The notes under the pieces: generated by a model
Database searches by the model: none
Seen by the model: the letters and a program-made list of their open reading frames with translations, nothing else
Told to the model about the DNA's origin: nothing
Assembly: GCA_903921325.1 (NCBI GenBank)
Contig: CAIXPL010000028.1
Coordinates: 197,829-261,828, forward strand
Length of the DNA stretch: 64,000 nt
Direction of reading: 5' to 3'
Source: an uncultured Pseudomonadota bacterium
Lineage (GTDB): Bacteria > Pseudomonadota > Gammaproteobacteria > Burkholderiales > SG8-39
Position numbers and translations under genes: made by a program
Shown here: positions 51,407-60,104 of the stretch, in pieces
How positions within the stretch are numbered: the first letter of the stretch is position 1
Layout of the letters: the number at the start of each line of letters is the position of its first letter

Positions 51407-52399
51407 ATGTGCCTGCGTGCCTTCATCGCCCCGCTGGTCCTGCTACTAATCACCGCAACGGCATCGCCGAGGACCGCGGCGCAAAACGCGACGAGCTCCG
51501 CGTACCCCACGCGTGCGGTGCGCGTCATCATTCCCTATGCTGCGGGGGGCGTCGGAGACATTCTCGGTCGCATCGTCTCGCAGCGCATGGCAGACGTGCT
51601 TGGGCAACCGTTTGTAGTCGAAAATCGTGGTGGTGCCGCCGGTACGATAGGCTCGGATATGGTCGCCAAGGCGGTGCCCGATGGCTACACGCTGATGGCC
51701 TCGACGATCGGTGCATTTTCCATTGCGCCCCACCTGCTCAAGTCCATGCCTTACGATCCGGCGACTGCGTTCACTGCGATCGGTGGAGTGGCGCGTTCCA
51801 CCAGCATGCTCGTGGTCGGTGCGAGCCAGCCCATCCATTCGGTAGCCGACTTGATCGCACGAGCCAAAGCATCACCCGGGCGAGTCAGCTATGGCTCTGC
51901 CGGGATTGGCAGCATCGGACATTTGACCGGCGAATTGCTGGCGATGGCTTCCGGCATCGAAATGACCCATATCCCCTACAAAAGCGCTGTGCTGGCATTT
52001 CCCGAAGTCATCAACGGCAGCATCACCCTGGCGATCGACACTTTGCCCTCGGTGATGCAATTCCTCAGGGCGGGCAGCGTACGACCATTGGCGATGCTGT
52101 CCCTGGAACGCGTCGCTACCGCCCCAGCGGTGCCCAGCATCGCCGAGGCTGGTTTTCCAGAGGCGGTGCTTGAATTCTGGTCCGCCCTGCACGCGCCGGC
52201 TCACCTGCCCGCGCCGGTCACGGAGCGCCTTGCGCAGGCTCTCGCACGAGTCCTTGCGCAGCCCGAGATGCGTGTTCGCTTGGAAGGCCTCGGTGCCGAG
52301 CCCTGGTCGATCAGCGGGCCCGCGCTTGATGCACGGGCACGTGTCGACCGCGACCGCATCGGCAAGGTCGTCAAAGCCGCTGGAATCCAGGCGGAATAG
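51407..52399 (+). CDS. Bug family TTT substrate-binding receptor
   Basis: A 330-aa receptor with an AAGGAAAG ribosome-binding sequence before ATG 51407 and signal segment FIAPLVLLLITATASPRTAAQ. Motifs: YPTRAVRVIIPYAAGGVGD, NRGGAAGTIG, KAVPDGYTLMAS, MTHIPYKSAVLA and APAVPSIAEAGFPE. It is divergent from the TauD-like oxygenase and convergent with a tandem pair of further Bug genes. Confidence 0.9.
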   Translation: MCLRAFIAPLVLLLITATASPRTAAQNATSSAYPTRAVRVIIPYAAGGVGDILGRIVSQRMADVLGQPFVVENRGGAAGTIGSDMVAKAVPDGYTLMASTIGAFSIAPHLLKSMPYDPATAFTAIGGVARSTSMLVVGASQPIHSVADLIARAKASPGRVSYGSAGIGSIGHLTGELLAMASGIEMTHIPYKSAVLAFPEVINGSITLAIDTLPSVMQFLRAGSVRPLAMLSLERVATAPAVPSIAEAGFPEAVLEFWSALHAPAHLPAPVTERLAQALARVLAQPEMRVRLEGLGAEPWSISGPALDARARVDRDRIGKVVKAAGIQAE

Positions 52400-52430
52400 T
52401 GCGATAGCGGACCCAAACCTGATACAACGC

Positions 52431-53399
52431 TCAATCCGCGGTGGCGCCGGATTGCTTGACCAGTACCGCCCAGCGGGCAGTGTCCTCGCGCATGCGCCGG
52501 CTCAGTGACTCGGCGCTGTCAAGAATGGGCTCAAGACCGTTTTCCGTCAGATACTGACGTTTGAAATCAGGTTCGCTCATGATTCTGACCAGGTCGCCAT
52601 TCAGTCGATCAACGAGTGGTTTAGCCATCGATCCGGGCGCGACAACCGCAAAAAATGAATTTGCCTGAAACCCGGGCAGACCTGATTCACTCACCGTGGG
52701 CAGCGTCGGATAGAGCGCGAGTCGTTGCGGCGTGCTCGATCCTAGCAAGCGCAGCCGGCCGGTGCGGGCATTGGGCTCTACCACGTTCACGTTGACCAGC
52801 ATCATCGAGATATGTCCGGCCAGCAAATCAGCCAGTGCCGGTGCCGACCCCTTGTATGGCACATGCACGAGTTCTATGCCGGCTTCATGCTTGAATTGTT
52901 CCATTGCGATGTGGGCGTAAGAACCGGTGCCCATGGAGCCATAGGAATACGGCGTTGACTGTGTCCGTGCCAGGGAAATAAATTCTGCAACGGTCTTGGC
53001 AGGAACGACCGGGTTGAGCGCAATCACTGGCGACAGGCTCGCAATCGCCGTGATCGGCGTGAAATCGCGCTCGACATCGTAGGGTAGCTTTTTGTACAAG
53101 TGCGGATCGATCACGAACTTGGAGCTGTCTGAGACCAGCAGCGTGTAGCCATCCGGGGCCGCGTGCGACACAAACTCGGCACCAATAATGCCGGCCGCAC
53201 CTGGGCGGTTATCGACGATCACCGCTTGATTCCATAGCGGGGCGAGTTTTTGCGCAATGGCGCGGCCGAGCAAATCAGTGACGCCGCCGGCGGGCGTCGC
53301 CACCACAATATGAACCGGCCTCGCCGGAAAGGGTTGGGCTTGCGCGGCGGACGAGACCAACGCAAGCAGTGCGGCTATCGACAGCAGCCGGAAAATCAC
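52431..53399 (-). CDS. Bug family TTT substrate-binding receptor (second of a tandem pair)
   Basis: A 322-aa receptor starting with GTG 53399 that overlaps the stop of the upstream Bug gene (GTGA), with GGAG about nine bases before. Signal segment: FRLLSIAALLALVSSAAQAQ. Motifs: FPARPVHIVVATPAGGVTD, NRPGAAGIIG, HAAPDGYTLLVS, LVHVPYKGSAPA and YPTLPTVSESGLPG. Two receptors translated together suggest a heteromeric or broad-range uptake unit, or a recent duplication followed by divergence. Confidence 0.9.
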   Translation of the reverse strand: MIFRLLSIAALLALVSSAAQAQPFPARPVHIVVATPAGGVTDLLGRAIAQKLAPLWNQAVIVDNRPGAAGIIGAEFVSHAAPDGYTLLVSDSSKFVIDPHLYKKLPYDVERDFTPITAIASLSPVIALNPVVPAKTVAEFISLARTQSTPYSYGSMGTGSYAHIAMEQFKHEAGIELVHVPYKGSAPALADLLAGHISMMLVNVNVVEPNARTGRLRLLGSSTPQRLALYPTLPTVSESGLPGFQANSFFAVVAPGSMAKPLVDRLNGDLVRIMSEPDFKRQYLTENGLEPILDSAESLSRRMREDTARWAVLVKQSGATAD

Positions 53400-54385
53400 T
53401 CGGCGCGCGCTCCGCTCGCCTTCACAAACGGTCCGAGCTTGTCCATATCGGTCCGGATATAGGCATCGAACTCAGCCAGTGGCACGTTACGGGCACCCAG
53501 ACCGAGTTTGGCGAACTCGGCTTTGATGTCCTCATGCTCTTGGGCGATACGCACGGTGCGGCTCAGCTGCGCAAGAATGGCCGGACTGACATGGACCGGA
53601 GCGAGCAAGCCAAACCACGCGGTGTACTGATAGTCGATTCCGGCTGCTTCGCGCGCACTCGGGACCTCCACCGGACTGTGCATCGATTCGGCGCTCGACA
53701 CCCCCAGCGCGAGCAGCTTGCCCGCCTTCACCTGACTGAGCAGGAAGGCGGTCGGAACAAAGGTGACTTCGATGCGGCCACCGAGCAGGTCAGACACATA
53801 ATCCGATGAATTCTTGTATGGCACATGGCGCAATTCAATGCCCGCCAGTTTGCTGAAATAGGCGCCGGCAAGATGGGTCGATGTGCCGATCCCGGCCGAT
53901 GCATAGCTGACGTCACCGGGTGATTTTTTTGCCAATGCGATGAGGTCTTTCAGCGTCTTCGCACCGGACTGCAGGCTCGCCACAATCAGGTAGGCAGACT
54001 CTGCCATCAGTGCCACGCCTGCAAAGTCGCGCTTGCTGTCATAACTCAATGCGGGGTATAGCGCCGGGTTGATCGCATGCGTGGAATTGGCCATCAGCAA
54101 GGTGTATCCATCGGCCGCTGCGACTGCCACCATCTGTGTTGCAATCGTGCCGCCCGCGCCAGGGCGGTTTTGCACCACCACATTGCCGCCCAGGATCTCC
54201 GAGAAGCGCGGCGCAAACGCGCGCGCGATCAGGTCCGTCGTGGTGCCCGTTGCATAGGGTACGACCAGGGTCACTGGCTTGACCGGATAGTGCTCCTGCG
54301 CCCTTGCAGGCGCCGCAATCACCGTGAGGCCTGCCTGCAGCACCGTAGTCAAGAGTGCCAGAGTGCCGATACGCAATCGGATCAT
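53396..54385 (-). CDS. Bug family TTT substrate-binding receptor (first of a tandem pair)
   Basis: A 329-aa receptor from ATG 54385 (MIRLRIGTLALLTTVLQAGL signal), chosen because GAGGAG lies about nine bases upstream. Motifs: YPVKPVTLVVPYATGTTTD, where the usual Gly-Gly is replaced by Thr-Gly-Thr, NRPGAGGTIA, VAAADGYTLLMA and LRHVPYKNSSDY. It is translationally coupled to the next Bug gene and divergent from a molybdenum hydroxylase large subunit at 54595. No permease subunits are adjacent. Confidence 0.9.
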   Translation of the reverse strand: MIRLRIGTLALLTTVLQAGLTVIAAPARAQEHYPVKPVTLVVPYATGTTTDLIARAFAPRFSEILGGNVVVQNRPGAGGTIATQMVAVAAADGYTLLMANSTHAINPALYPALSYDSKRDFAGVALMAESAYLIVASLQSGAKTLKDLIALAKKSPGDVSYASAGIGTSTHLAGAYFSKLAGIELRHVPYKNSSDYVSDLLGGRIEVTFVPTAFLLSQVKAGKLLALGVSSAESMHSPVEVPSAREAAGIDYQYTAWFGLLAPVHVSPAILAQLSRTVRIAQEHEDIKAEFAKLGLGARNVPLAEFDAYIRTDMDKLGPFVKASGARAE

Positions 54386-54533
54386 TGCTGCTGTCTCCTC
54401 ATTCATGCTCACTCGAGCAATACGCTCGGGGATTTCTCGCACCCTATAATAAGCGAGGTGGCGGCAGGGCGGTCACCTGTAGCTCACAACGTACTTCCGT
54501 GGAGCGATGCATCCCTCTGACGGAGTGTCCACG

Positions 54534-54627
54534 GTGAGCGCTGACCTATGCCGAGTAGCCCGCGGATCGGAGAGTCCTGAGTGAGCACAGACCCATGCTG
54601 AGTAGTGCACGGATTGGAGAATCGGTG
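54534..54627 (+). repeat. 47-bp degenerate tandem duplication of a gene start
   Basis: Copy A (54534-54580) and copy B (54581-54627) both begin GTGAGC and agree at 34 of 47 positions. Copy B contains the true start of the molybdenum hydroxylase gene and codons for MLSSARIGES. Copy A encodes MPSSPRIGES and then a TGA. Four of the codon differences are synonymous. A further partial match (CGGAGTGTCC against CGGAGAGTCC) lies just before copy A at 54521-54530. Confidence 0.65.
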
Positions 54628-56931
54628 CGCCGGGTCGAAGACGCGCGGTTTCTGACTGGCGCCGGTCGATTTGTCGATGACATTGAACTGCCGCGCCAGG
54701 CTTATGCTGCGCTGGTGCTCTCACCCCATGCACACGCCACTATCGACCAAATCGACACTCAGGTTGCCCGTGCAATGCCCGGCGTGCTGTGCGTATTGAC
54801 TGGAGCCGATGTCAAGCTCGACGGTCTGGGCGCGTTCCCGACCATCTACATTGCCGATGAACGCGGCGGTCCTGCGGGCTTTCGGACCTTCCGGCCGTTG
54901 CTCGTGCTTGATCGCGTTCGCTGTGTCGGCGATCGGGTGGCGCTGGTCGTTGCTGATACGCTGCAGCAGGCGCGCGACGCGGCCGAGCAGGTGCAGGTTG
55001 ATTACACGCCACTGCCTGCGGTGACGCGGCCGGATCAGGCAATTCTTGCCGATGCCCCGCGCTTATGGGAAGGATGCTCGGACAACATTTCATTCCGGAT
55101 CGCATTTGGTGATCCGGAGCTGACCCGCGCCGCATTCGCGCAGGCCCACACCACGGTGTCGTTGCGCCTGGTGAATCAGCGCGTCTCGGCCAATCCGATC
55201 GAACCGCGTGCGGCGTTGGGGCATTACGATGCTTCAAGCGAGACGTATACCTTGTACGCCACCTCGCAGGCACCGCACAGCGCGCGCGGTATCCTGGCAC
55301 GCGAGATATTTGCGATTCCGGAACAGCGTTTGCGCGTGATCTCCGGCGATGTGGGCGGTGGATTCGGACTCAAGATCCACCCCTATATGGAAGACGCGCT
55401 GGTGTTATGGGCATCGCGCCGCTGCGCGCGTCCGGTCAAGTGGGTGGCCACCCGATCGGAGTCGTTGCTCGGTGACAACCACGGCCGCGATCAAGTCGTC
55501 GAAGGCACCCTGGCACTTGATGCTGAGGGGCGCATGCTGGGCCTGCGCGTACGCGGATGGCATGGCATTGGCGCCTACGCTTTTCACGGCGCAGTGACGC
55601 CGGTCGATTACGCCATGAAGCTGCTGCCCAGCGTTTATGATCTGCAGGCGGTTGATGTGATCGGGCACGGAGTCTTCACCAATACCTCGCCCACTTCGGC
55701 CTATCGCGGTGCCGGGCGACCGGAGGCGGCGCTGTTGATTGAACGGCTCATTGATCGCGGTGCACGCGCACTGGGCATCGACCCGGTGCAGATGCGCGCA
55801 CGAAACCTGATCGACTGCTCCGCAATGCCGTATCGAAGCGCCTGCGGGCTGGTCTATGACAGTGGCGACTTTGCACGGGTGATGGCCCATTGCATTGCAT
55901 TGGCCGACTGGCAGGGCTATGCAACCCGTCAGGCCACTGCGCGCAATGCCGGCCGCTATTACGGCCGCGCACTGGCTTGCTATATCGAAGCCGGGGGACG
56001 TTTCAACGATCGGATGGAGTTGCGCTTTGATCCCACCGGAGGCCTTTGCATCCTCGCCGGTACCCATTCACACGGTCAAGGTCACGCCACCACCTTTGCC
56101 CAGTTGACCCATGAGTGGCTGGGGATACCGTTCGACACGATTCAATTTCGCCAGGGTGATACCGAACAGGTCGCCTTTGGACGCGGCACCTATGCCGCGC
56201 GCAGTTCCATGGTGGCCTGCGGCGCGCTGCGGCTGGCGGCCGATGCGATCATCGATAAGGCGCGCCCGCTCGCTGCCTTTTTACTGGAGTCTTCCGCCGA
56301 AGAACTGGTGTTTGCCAACGGGCAATTTGTTGTCACCGGGACGGATCGCGGCGTACCACTCACCGAGGTGGCCCGTGCCGCCTTTCGCCCACGTGGTGTG
56401 CCCGAGCATCTGGCGATCGGACTGGAAGCGAGCGCCATGTATTCCAGCAAAGGACAAAACCACCCGAATGGCTGTCATGCCTGCGAAGTCGAAATTGACC
56501 CCGATACCGGCCAGGTACGCATCACCCGTTACACCGCCGTTGATGATCTGGGTCGCGTGATCAACCCGATGATCTGCGAGGGCCAGATCCACGGCGGCGT
56601 GGCGCAGGGTATCGGACAGGCACTCATGGAACAGATCAGCTATGACCCGCACTCGGGACAGTTGCTCTCCGGCACCTTCACCGACTATTGCATGCCGCGC
56701 GCCGATGACATGCCGCACCTGCAGGTGGGTTTCGACGAGATTCCGAGTACCTCCAATCCGCTGGGCCTCAAAGGCGTCGGGGAAGCAGGCACAATCCCGG
56801 CACCACCGGCCATCATCGAGGCGATACTGGATGCTCTGCGACCGCTAGGCGTTGAGGACATCGCCATGCCGGCAACCGCAGAAAGAATTTGGCGCGCTAT
56901 GGCAACGGTGCCTCGAGCAGACCCGGTTTGA
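54595..56931 (+). CDS. xanthine dehydrogenase family molybdopterin-binding large subunit (second copy)
   Basis: A 778-aa CoxL-like catalytic subunit. The family start RIGESVRRVEDARFLTGAG follows at once from ATG 54595. VGGGFGLK is near residue 255, AYRGAGRPE (form II, not CO dehydrogenase) near 368, GTHSHGQGHATTFAQ near 492 and the active-site Glu in GVGEAGTIPAP near 727. The FAD and Fe-S subunits are missing nearby, as for the copy at 3568. It is followed after 67 bp by a BKACE gene and is divergent from the Bug pair, so it may start oxidation of an imported heterocycle or aldehyde (inference). Confidence 0.88.
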   Translation: MLSSARIGESVRRVEDARFLTGAGRFVDDIELPRQAYAALVLSPHAHATIDQIDTQVARAMPGVLCVLTGADVKLDGLGAFPTIYIADERGGPAGFRTFRPLLVLDRVRCVGDRVALVVADTLQQARDAAEQVQVDYTPLPAVTRPDQAILADAPRLWEGCSDNISFRIAFGDPELTRAAFAQAHTTVSLRLVNQRVSANPIEPRAALGHYDASSETYTLYATSQAPHSARGILAREIFAIPEQRLRVISGDVGGGFGLKIHPYMEDALVLWASRRCARPVKWVATRSESLLGDNHGRDQVVEGTLALDAEGRMLGLRVRGWHGIGAYAFHGAVTPVDYAMKLLPSVYDLQAVDVIGHGVFTNTSPTSAYRGAGRPEAALLIERLIDRGARALGIDPVQMRARNLIDCSAMPYRSACGLVYDSGDFARVMAHCIALADWQGYATRQATARNAGRYYGRALACYIEAGGRFNDRMELRFDPTGGLCILAGTHSHGQGHATTFAQLTHEWLGIPFDTIQFRQGDTEQVAFGRGTYAARSSMVACGALRLAADAIIDKARPLAAFLLESSAEELVFANGQFVVTGTDRGVPLTEVARAAFRPRGVPEHLAIGLEASAMYSSKGQNHPNGCHACEVEIDPDTGQVRITRYTAVDDLGRVINPMICEGQIHGGVAQGIGQALMEQISYDPHSGQLLSGTFTDYCMPRADDMPHLQVGFDEIPSTSNPLGLKGVGEAGTIPAPPAIIEAILDALRPLGVEDIAMPATAERIWRAMATVPRADPV

Positions 56932-56945
56932 TCGAACGCGCATGA

Positions 56946-56973
56946 GGCCACAAGTAATCGGCCATAAGCAATC
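56946..56973 (+). repeat. 14-bp tandem pair upstream of BKACE
   Basis: GGCCACAAGTAATC (56946-56959) is followed directly by GGCCATAAGCAATC (56960-56973), 12 of 14 identical, in the 67-bp gap before the BKACE gene and just upstream of its ribosome-binding site. Confidence 0.5.
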
Positions 56974-56998
56974 AAGAAACACAGGAGACCACCGCACC

Positions 56999-57889
56999 AT
57001 GACCAAGAACAAGCTCGTGATCATCGTTGCCCCGACCGGTGGCAACGCCATGGATCGTGAAGGCGCCCAGGTGCCGCTCAGCCCGAGCGAAATTGCCGCC
57101 GAGGCACTGCGCTGCCGTGAAGCAGGCGCTGCCGTGGTGCATATCCATGCGCGCGATCCGGTGACTCGCCAGGCAAGCGGTGATCGGGCCATCTTCAGCG
57201 ACATCATCCGGCGCATCCGGGCACAAGGCGACATGCTGATCCAGACCACCACCGGCATCGGCATCACCGGGGCTGAGGTGCGCCCCGGACACGATGAGCG
57301 CCTGGGTCTGCTCTCGATCGAACCCAGGCAGGATCTGGCCACCATTCCACCCGGTAGCTGGGACATCTGGCGGCCAGGTGGCAGCACGGCCTACAAGCCC
57401 GATGCGACTTATCACAACACGCCAGCGTTTCTGCGCAGAAATATCGCGGCAATCGTCGAAAAAGGCTTGCCCTGGGAAATGGAAATCGCCGACACCGGGT
57501 TCCTCAACAACGCGCTGCGCCTTGCCGATGAAGGCATCTTTGATCGCAACAGCACGACGTTCTGGCTGGATTACTGCATGGGCTTTGGCGCCATGCCGGC
57601 GACCGCGCGGCATTTGATGTTTGCGCAGGAGGAAGGGCGCCGCTTGTTTCCGCAGGCGAAGTGGGCCGTACTCGCAACCGATCGCGACCAGTTTCCGATG
57701 AACACGCTCGGCATGGCGATGGGATGCGACATTGTGCGAGTCGGCTTCGAGGACAATATCTATTTGCCCGATGGCCGACCGGCACGGCATAACCATGAGT
57801 TGGTGCAGGCAACCGTACAGATCGCCAAGGCACTTGGCCGAGACGTGGCCAGCGTGGCCGAGGCGCGACAGATATTCGGTATTGCCTGA
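56999..57889 (+). CDS. BKACE family beta-keto acid cleavage enzyme (second copy)
   Basis: A 296-aa DUF849 TIM-barrel enzyme starting MTKNKLVIIVAPTGGNAM at ATG 56999, with AGGAG upstream. Unlike the copy at 16743 it keeps the full metal motif VVHIHARDP (two His) near residue 43 and the later Glu in VRVGFEDNIYLPDGR near 245. It would transfer acetyl-CoA onto a beta-keto acid, giving acetoacetate and a CoA ester. The same-strand upstream gene is a molybdenum hydroxylase large subunit, likely in the same transcript. Confidence 0.9.
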   Translation: MTKNKLVIIVAPTGGNAMDREGAQVPLSPSEIAAEALRCREAGAAVVHIHARDPVTRQASGDRAIFSDIIRRIRAQGDMLIQTTTGIGITGAEVRPGHDERLGLLSIEPRQDLATIPPGSWDIWRPGGSTAYKPDATYHNTPAFLRRNIAAIVEKGLPWEMEIADTGFLNNALRLADEGIFDRNSTTFWLDYCMGFGAMPATARHLMFAQEEGRRLFPQAKWAVLATDRDQFPMNTLGMAMGCDIVRVGFEDNIYLPDGRPARHNHELVQATVQIAKALGRDVASVAEARQIFGIA

Positions 57890-57898
57890 TACCGCGCG

Positions 57899-59044
57899 CT
57901 AACCGAGCACCGCGCTGACCAGGTGTTGATAGTCCTGGCGACTGGGTCGACGCGGTGCGGTCAGATTGAAATCGCTGCGCGTGGCTTCGTCCACCATGCG
58001 CACAGTATCGGTCCTGGCGTACCCCATGGCCCGCACGCTCGCTGGCAGCCCGAGACTCGCATTCATCTGCTCGACCGCATCGGCAATACGAAGGCCGGCA
58101 TCTTGATCTCCCGCCAGGCCCATTGCCTCGGCCAGACGTTGCATGCGCATGCCGGGCAGGTCGTTATAGAAGCGCATGACCGCGGGCGTTGCTACGGTCA
58201 CCAGCGTGCCGTGATGCAGAGGACTGTCGCCAAATGCCATCGACAACGCATGGATCGGTCCCAACCCCGCGTAGATCGCCATGCCACCTTCGAGCGCGGC
58301 CATCATCATCTGCTCGCGCGCCGTCCTGTCCTGTCCATCGGCCGTCGCCCGGCCAACGAAATTCACCACCCTCGCAATACCATCCAGCGCGATCGCCTCT
58401 GCTGGCGGATTGTCGCGATTGGACAGAAACCCCTCGATACAGTGGGTGAGCGCGTCCATGCCGGTTGCTGCCGTCAAATGTGCTGGCAACGAGAAGGTGA
58501 GCGCCGGATCGCAGATCGCCAGATCGGGTTTGACAAACGGACTGCGGATCGACATCGCATGTCCATGCGCCTCGGGATGAATGCCACCGCCAAAGGTCAC
58601 TTCTGCACCGGTGCCTGCAGTTGTCGGGACCGTGATATAGGGCGCCACTGTACGACCGATCCGTGCCGGATCACGCAGGTATTCAATGAGCGACCCGCCC
58701 TGGTGGGTAAGCACGCGCAGCGCCTTGCCTGAGTCGAGAACCGAACCGCCGCCCAGACCGACAATGCCATCGCAGCGATTCGCTTGGTACGCGACCAGTG
58801 CTTTCTCCACGCCGGCAATTGTTGGGTTTTCTGGAATCTCGTCGAACACCGCCGCACTAAAAGCATGGCCGGCCGCGCCGCCCACCAGCGAGCGCAGCAC
58901 CTGATCACACACACCGTGTCGTACCAGTCCTTGATCGGTAATGATCAACGGCCGGCTCACCCCGCGCCGAGTTAATTCAGGACCCAACTGATCCAATGCG
59001 CCGTAGCCAAAATGCACGTCCGGGTACGCGGGAATGAAATTCAT
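57899..59044 (-). CDS. iron-containing alcohol dehydrogenase
   Basis: A 381-aa group III Fe-ADH or maleylacetate-reductase-like protein. The NAD-binding GGGSVLDSGKALRVLTHQGG is near residue 98, TVPTTAGTGAEVTFGG near 139, and the metal site covers TGMDALTHCIEGFLSNRDNPPAEA near 195 and the His set in IHALSMAFGDSPLHHGTLV near 262. It reduces or oxidises a short-chain alcohol, semialdehyde or maleylacetate. It is 62 bp upstream of a Bug gene on the same strand and converges with the BKACE gene. Confidence 0.9.
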   Translation of the reverse strand: MNFIPAYPDVHFGYGALDQLGPELTRRGVSRPLIITDQGLVRHGVCDQVLRSLVGGAAGHAFSAAVFDEIPENPTIAGVEKALVAYQANRCDGIVGLGGGSVLDSGKALRVLTHQGGSLIEYLRDPARIGRTVAPYITVPTTAGTGAEVTFGGGIHPEAHGHAMSIRSPFVKPDLAICDPALTFSLPAHLTAATGMDALTHCIEGFLSNRDNPPAEAIALDGIARVVNFVGRATADGQDRTAREQMMMAALEGGMAIYAGLGPIHALSMAFGDSPLHHGTLVTVATPAVMRFYNDLPGMRMQRLAEAMGLAGDQDAGLRIADAVEQMNASLGLPASVRAMGYARTDTVRMVDEATRSDFNLTAPRRPSRQDYQHLVSAVLG

Positions 59045-59106
59045 GAGACGGTCCCTGAGTGTTTCGGTAGATCAATGGCGAGGTGTAGGTGCCTTGTCCC
59101 CACCTC

Positions 59107-60084
59107 TTACTCTGGCTGTAAACCGAGGGCGCGAATGAGTTCACCGTTGCGCTTGAAATCAGACTGCAGCAATTCGCCCAGTGATTGCGATGTGCCCGCT
59201 GCCGGAACAAAACCAAAACTCGCCAGGCGCTCTTGAATCACGGCGTCATGGAGCAGACGGTTGATCTCGCGGTTGAGGATGGTGACCGTCTCCGCTGCCA
59301 TGCCACGCGGTCCGAAAAATGCCGCCCAGGCATTGAGCTCAAACGGTGGACCACCGGCCTCGCGAAACGTCGGAATATCGGCAAACCCGCTCATCCGTTC
59401 AGCAGACGATACCGCCAGCGCCTTGATGCGCCCGCTGCGATAGAACGCGCCGCTGCTGCCCATGGTCGCAAACGCCCACTGCAGATCACCGTTCAGAATG
59501 GCGGAAAAAATCTGGCTGTTTTCCTTGAACGCCACATGCAGCATATGGGTGCCCAGCATCTGATCGAGCCGCAATACCCCGAGGTGGCTGGCGCTGCCCA
59601 CATATTGAATGCCACTACTCACTGCACGTGAATCCCGTTTGGCCACATCAAGCAAATCACCCAGTGTCTTGAACGGTCCGTTCGTTGCCACCATCACAAA
59701 GAACGGTGTTCGATAGAGCAGGGCAATCGGTGTGAAATCAGCGATCGGATCGTAGGGCAGGTTACGCAGAAGCGAGGGATTGATTGCAAGCTGAGGATCG
59801 CCGGCAATGACCAGTTCGTAACCGTCGGGCGACGCGCGCTTCACCGATTCAAGCGCGGCAATGCCGCTACCACCCGGTTTGGATTCGACGATCACCGGCT
59901 GCTTCCACGTCTGCGACAGGCGGTCAGCAAATAATCGTGCCACCAGGTCGGGGCCGGCACTGGTGGAATAGGGCGAGGTGATATGCACAGGGCGCGCCGG
60001 ATAGCCCTGACCATAGGCCACCATCGAGGACGTAACCAATGCGACCAGGATGGCGAGCGCGAACGCTGTTACGTTGTCTTGCAT
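59107..60084 (-). CDS. Bug family TTT substrate-binding receptor
   Basis: A 325-aa receptor. ATG 60084 with GAGGG six bases upstream is preferred over an in-frame GTG four codons earlier. Signal segment: ALAILVALVTSSMVAYGQ. Motifs: YPARPVHITSPYSTSAGPD, KRASPDGYELVIAG and FADIPTFREAGGPP. The usual Gly-Gly after the first strand is replaced by Ser-Ala and the HVPYKG motif is altered (MLHVAFKENSQ), making it the most divergent Bug here. It lies 20 bp downstream of IorB and likely in its operon. Confidence 0.88.
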   Translation of the reverse strand: MQDNVTAFALAILVALVTSSMVAYGQGYPARPVHITSPYSTSAGPDLVARLFADRLSQTWKQPVIVESKPGGSGIAALESVKRASPDGYELVIAGDPQLAINPSLLRNLPYDPIADFTPIALLYRTPFFVMVATNGPFKTLGDLLDVAKRDSRAVSSGIQYVGSASHLGVLRLDQMLGTHMLHVAFKENSQIFSAILNGDLQWAFATMGSSGAFYRSGRIKALAVSSAERMSGFADIPTFREAGGPPFELNAWAAFFGPRGMAAETVTILNREINRLLHDAVIQERLASFGFVPAAGTSQSLGELLQSDFKRNGELIRALGLQPE

Positions 60085-60104
60085 GCTTGCCCTCACTCGT
60101 CCTT

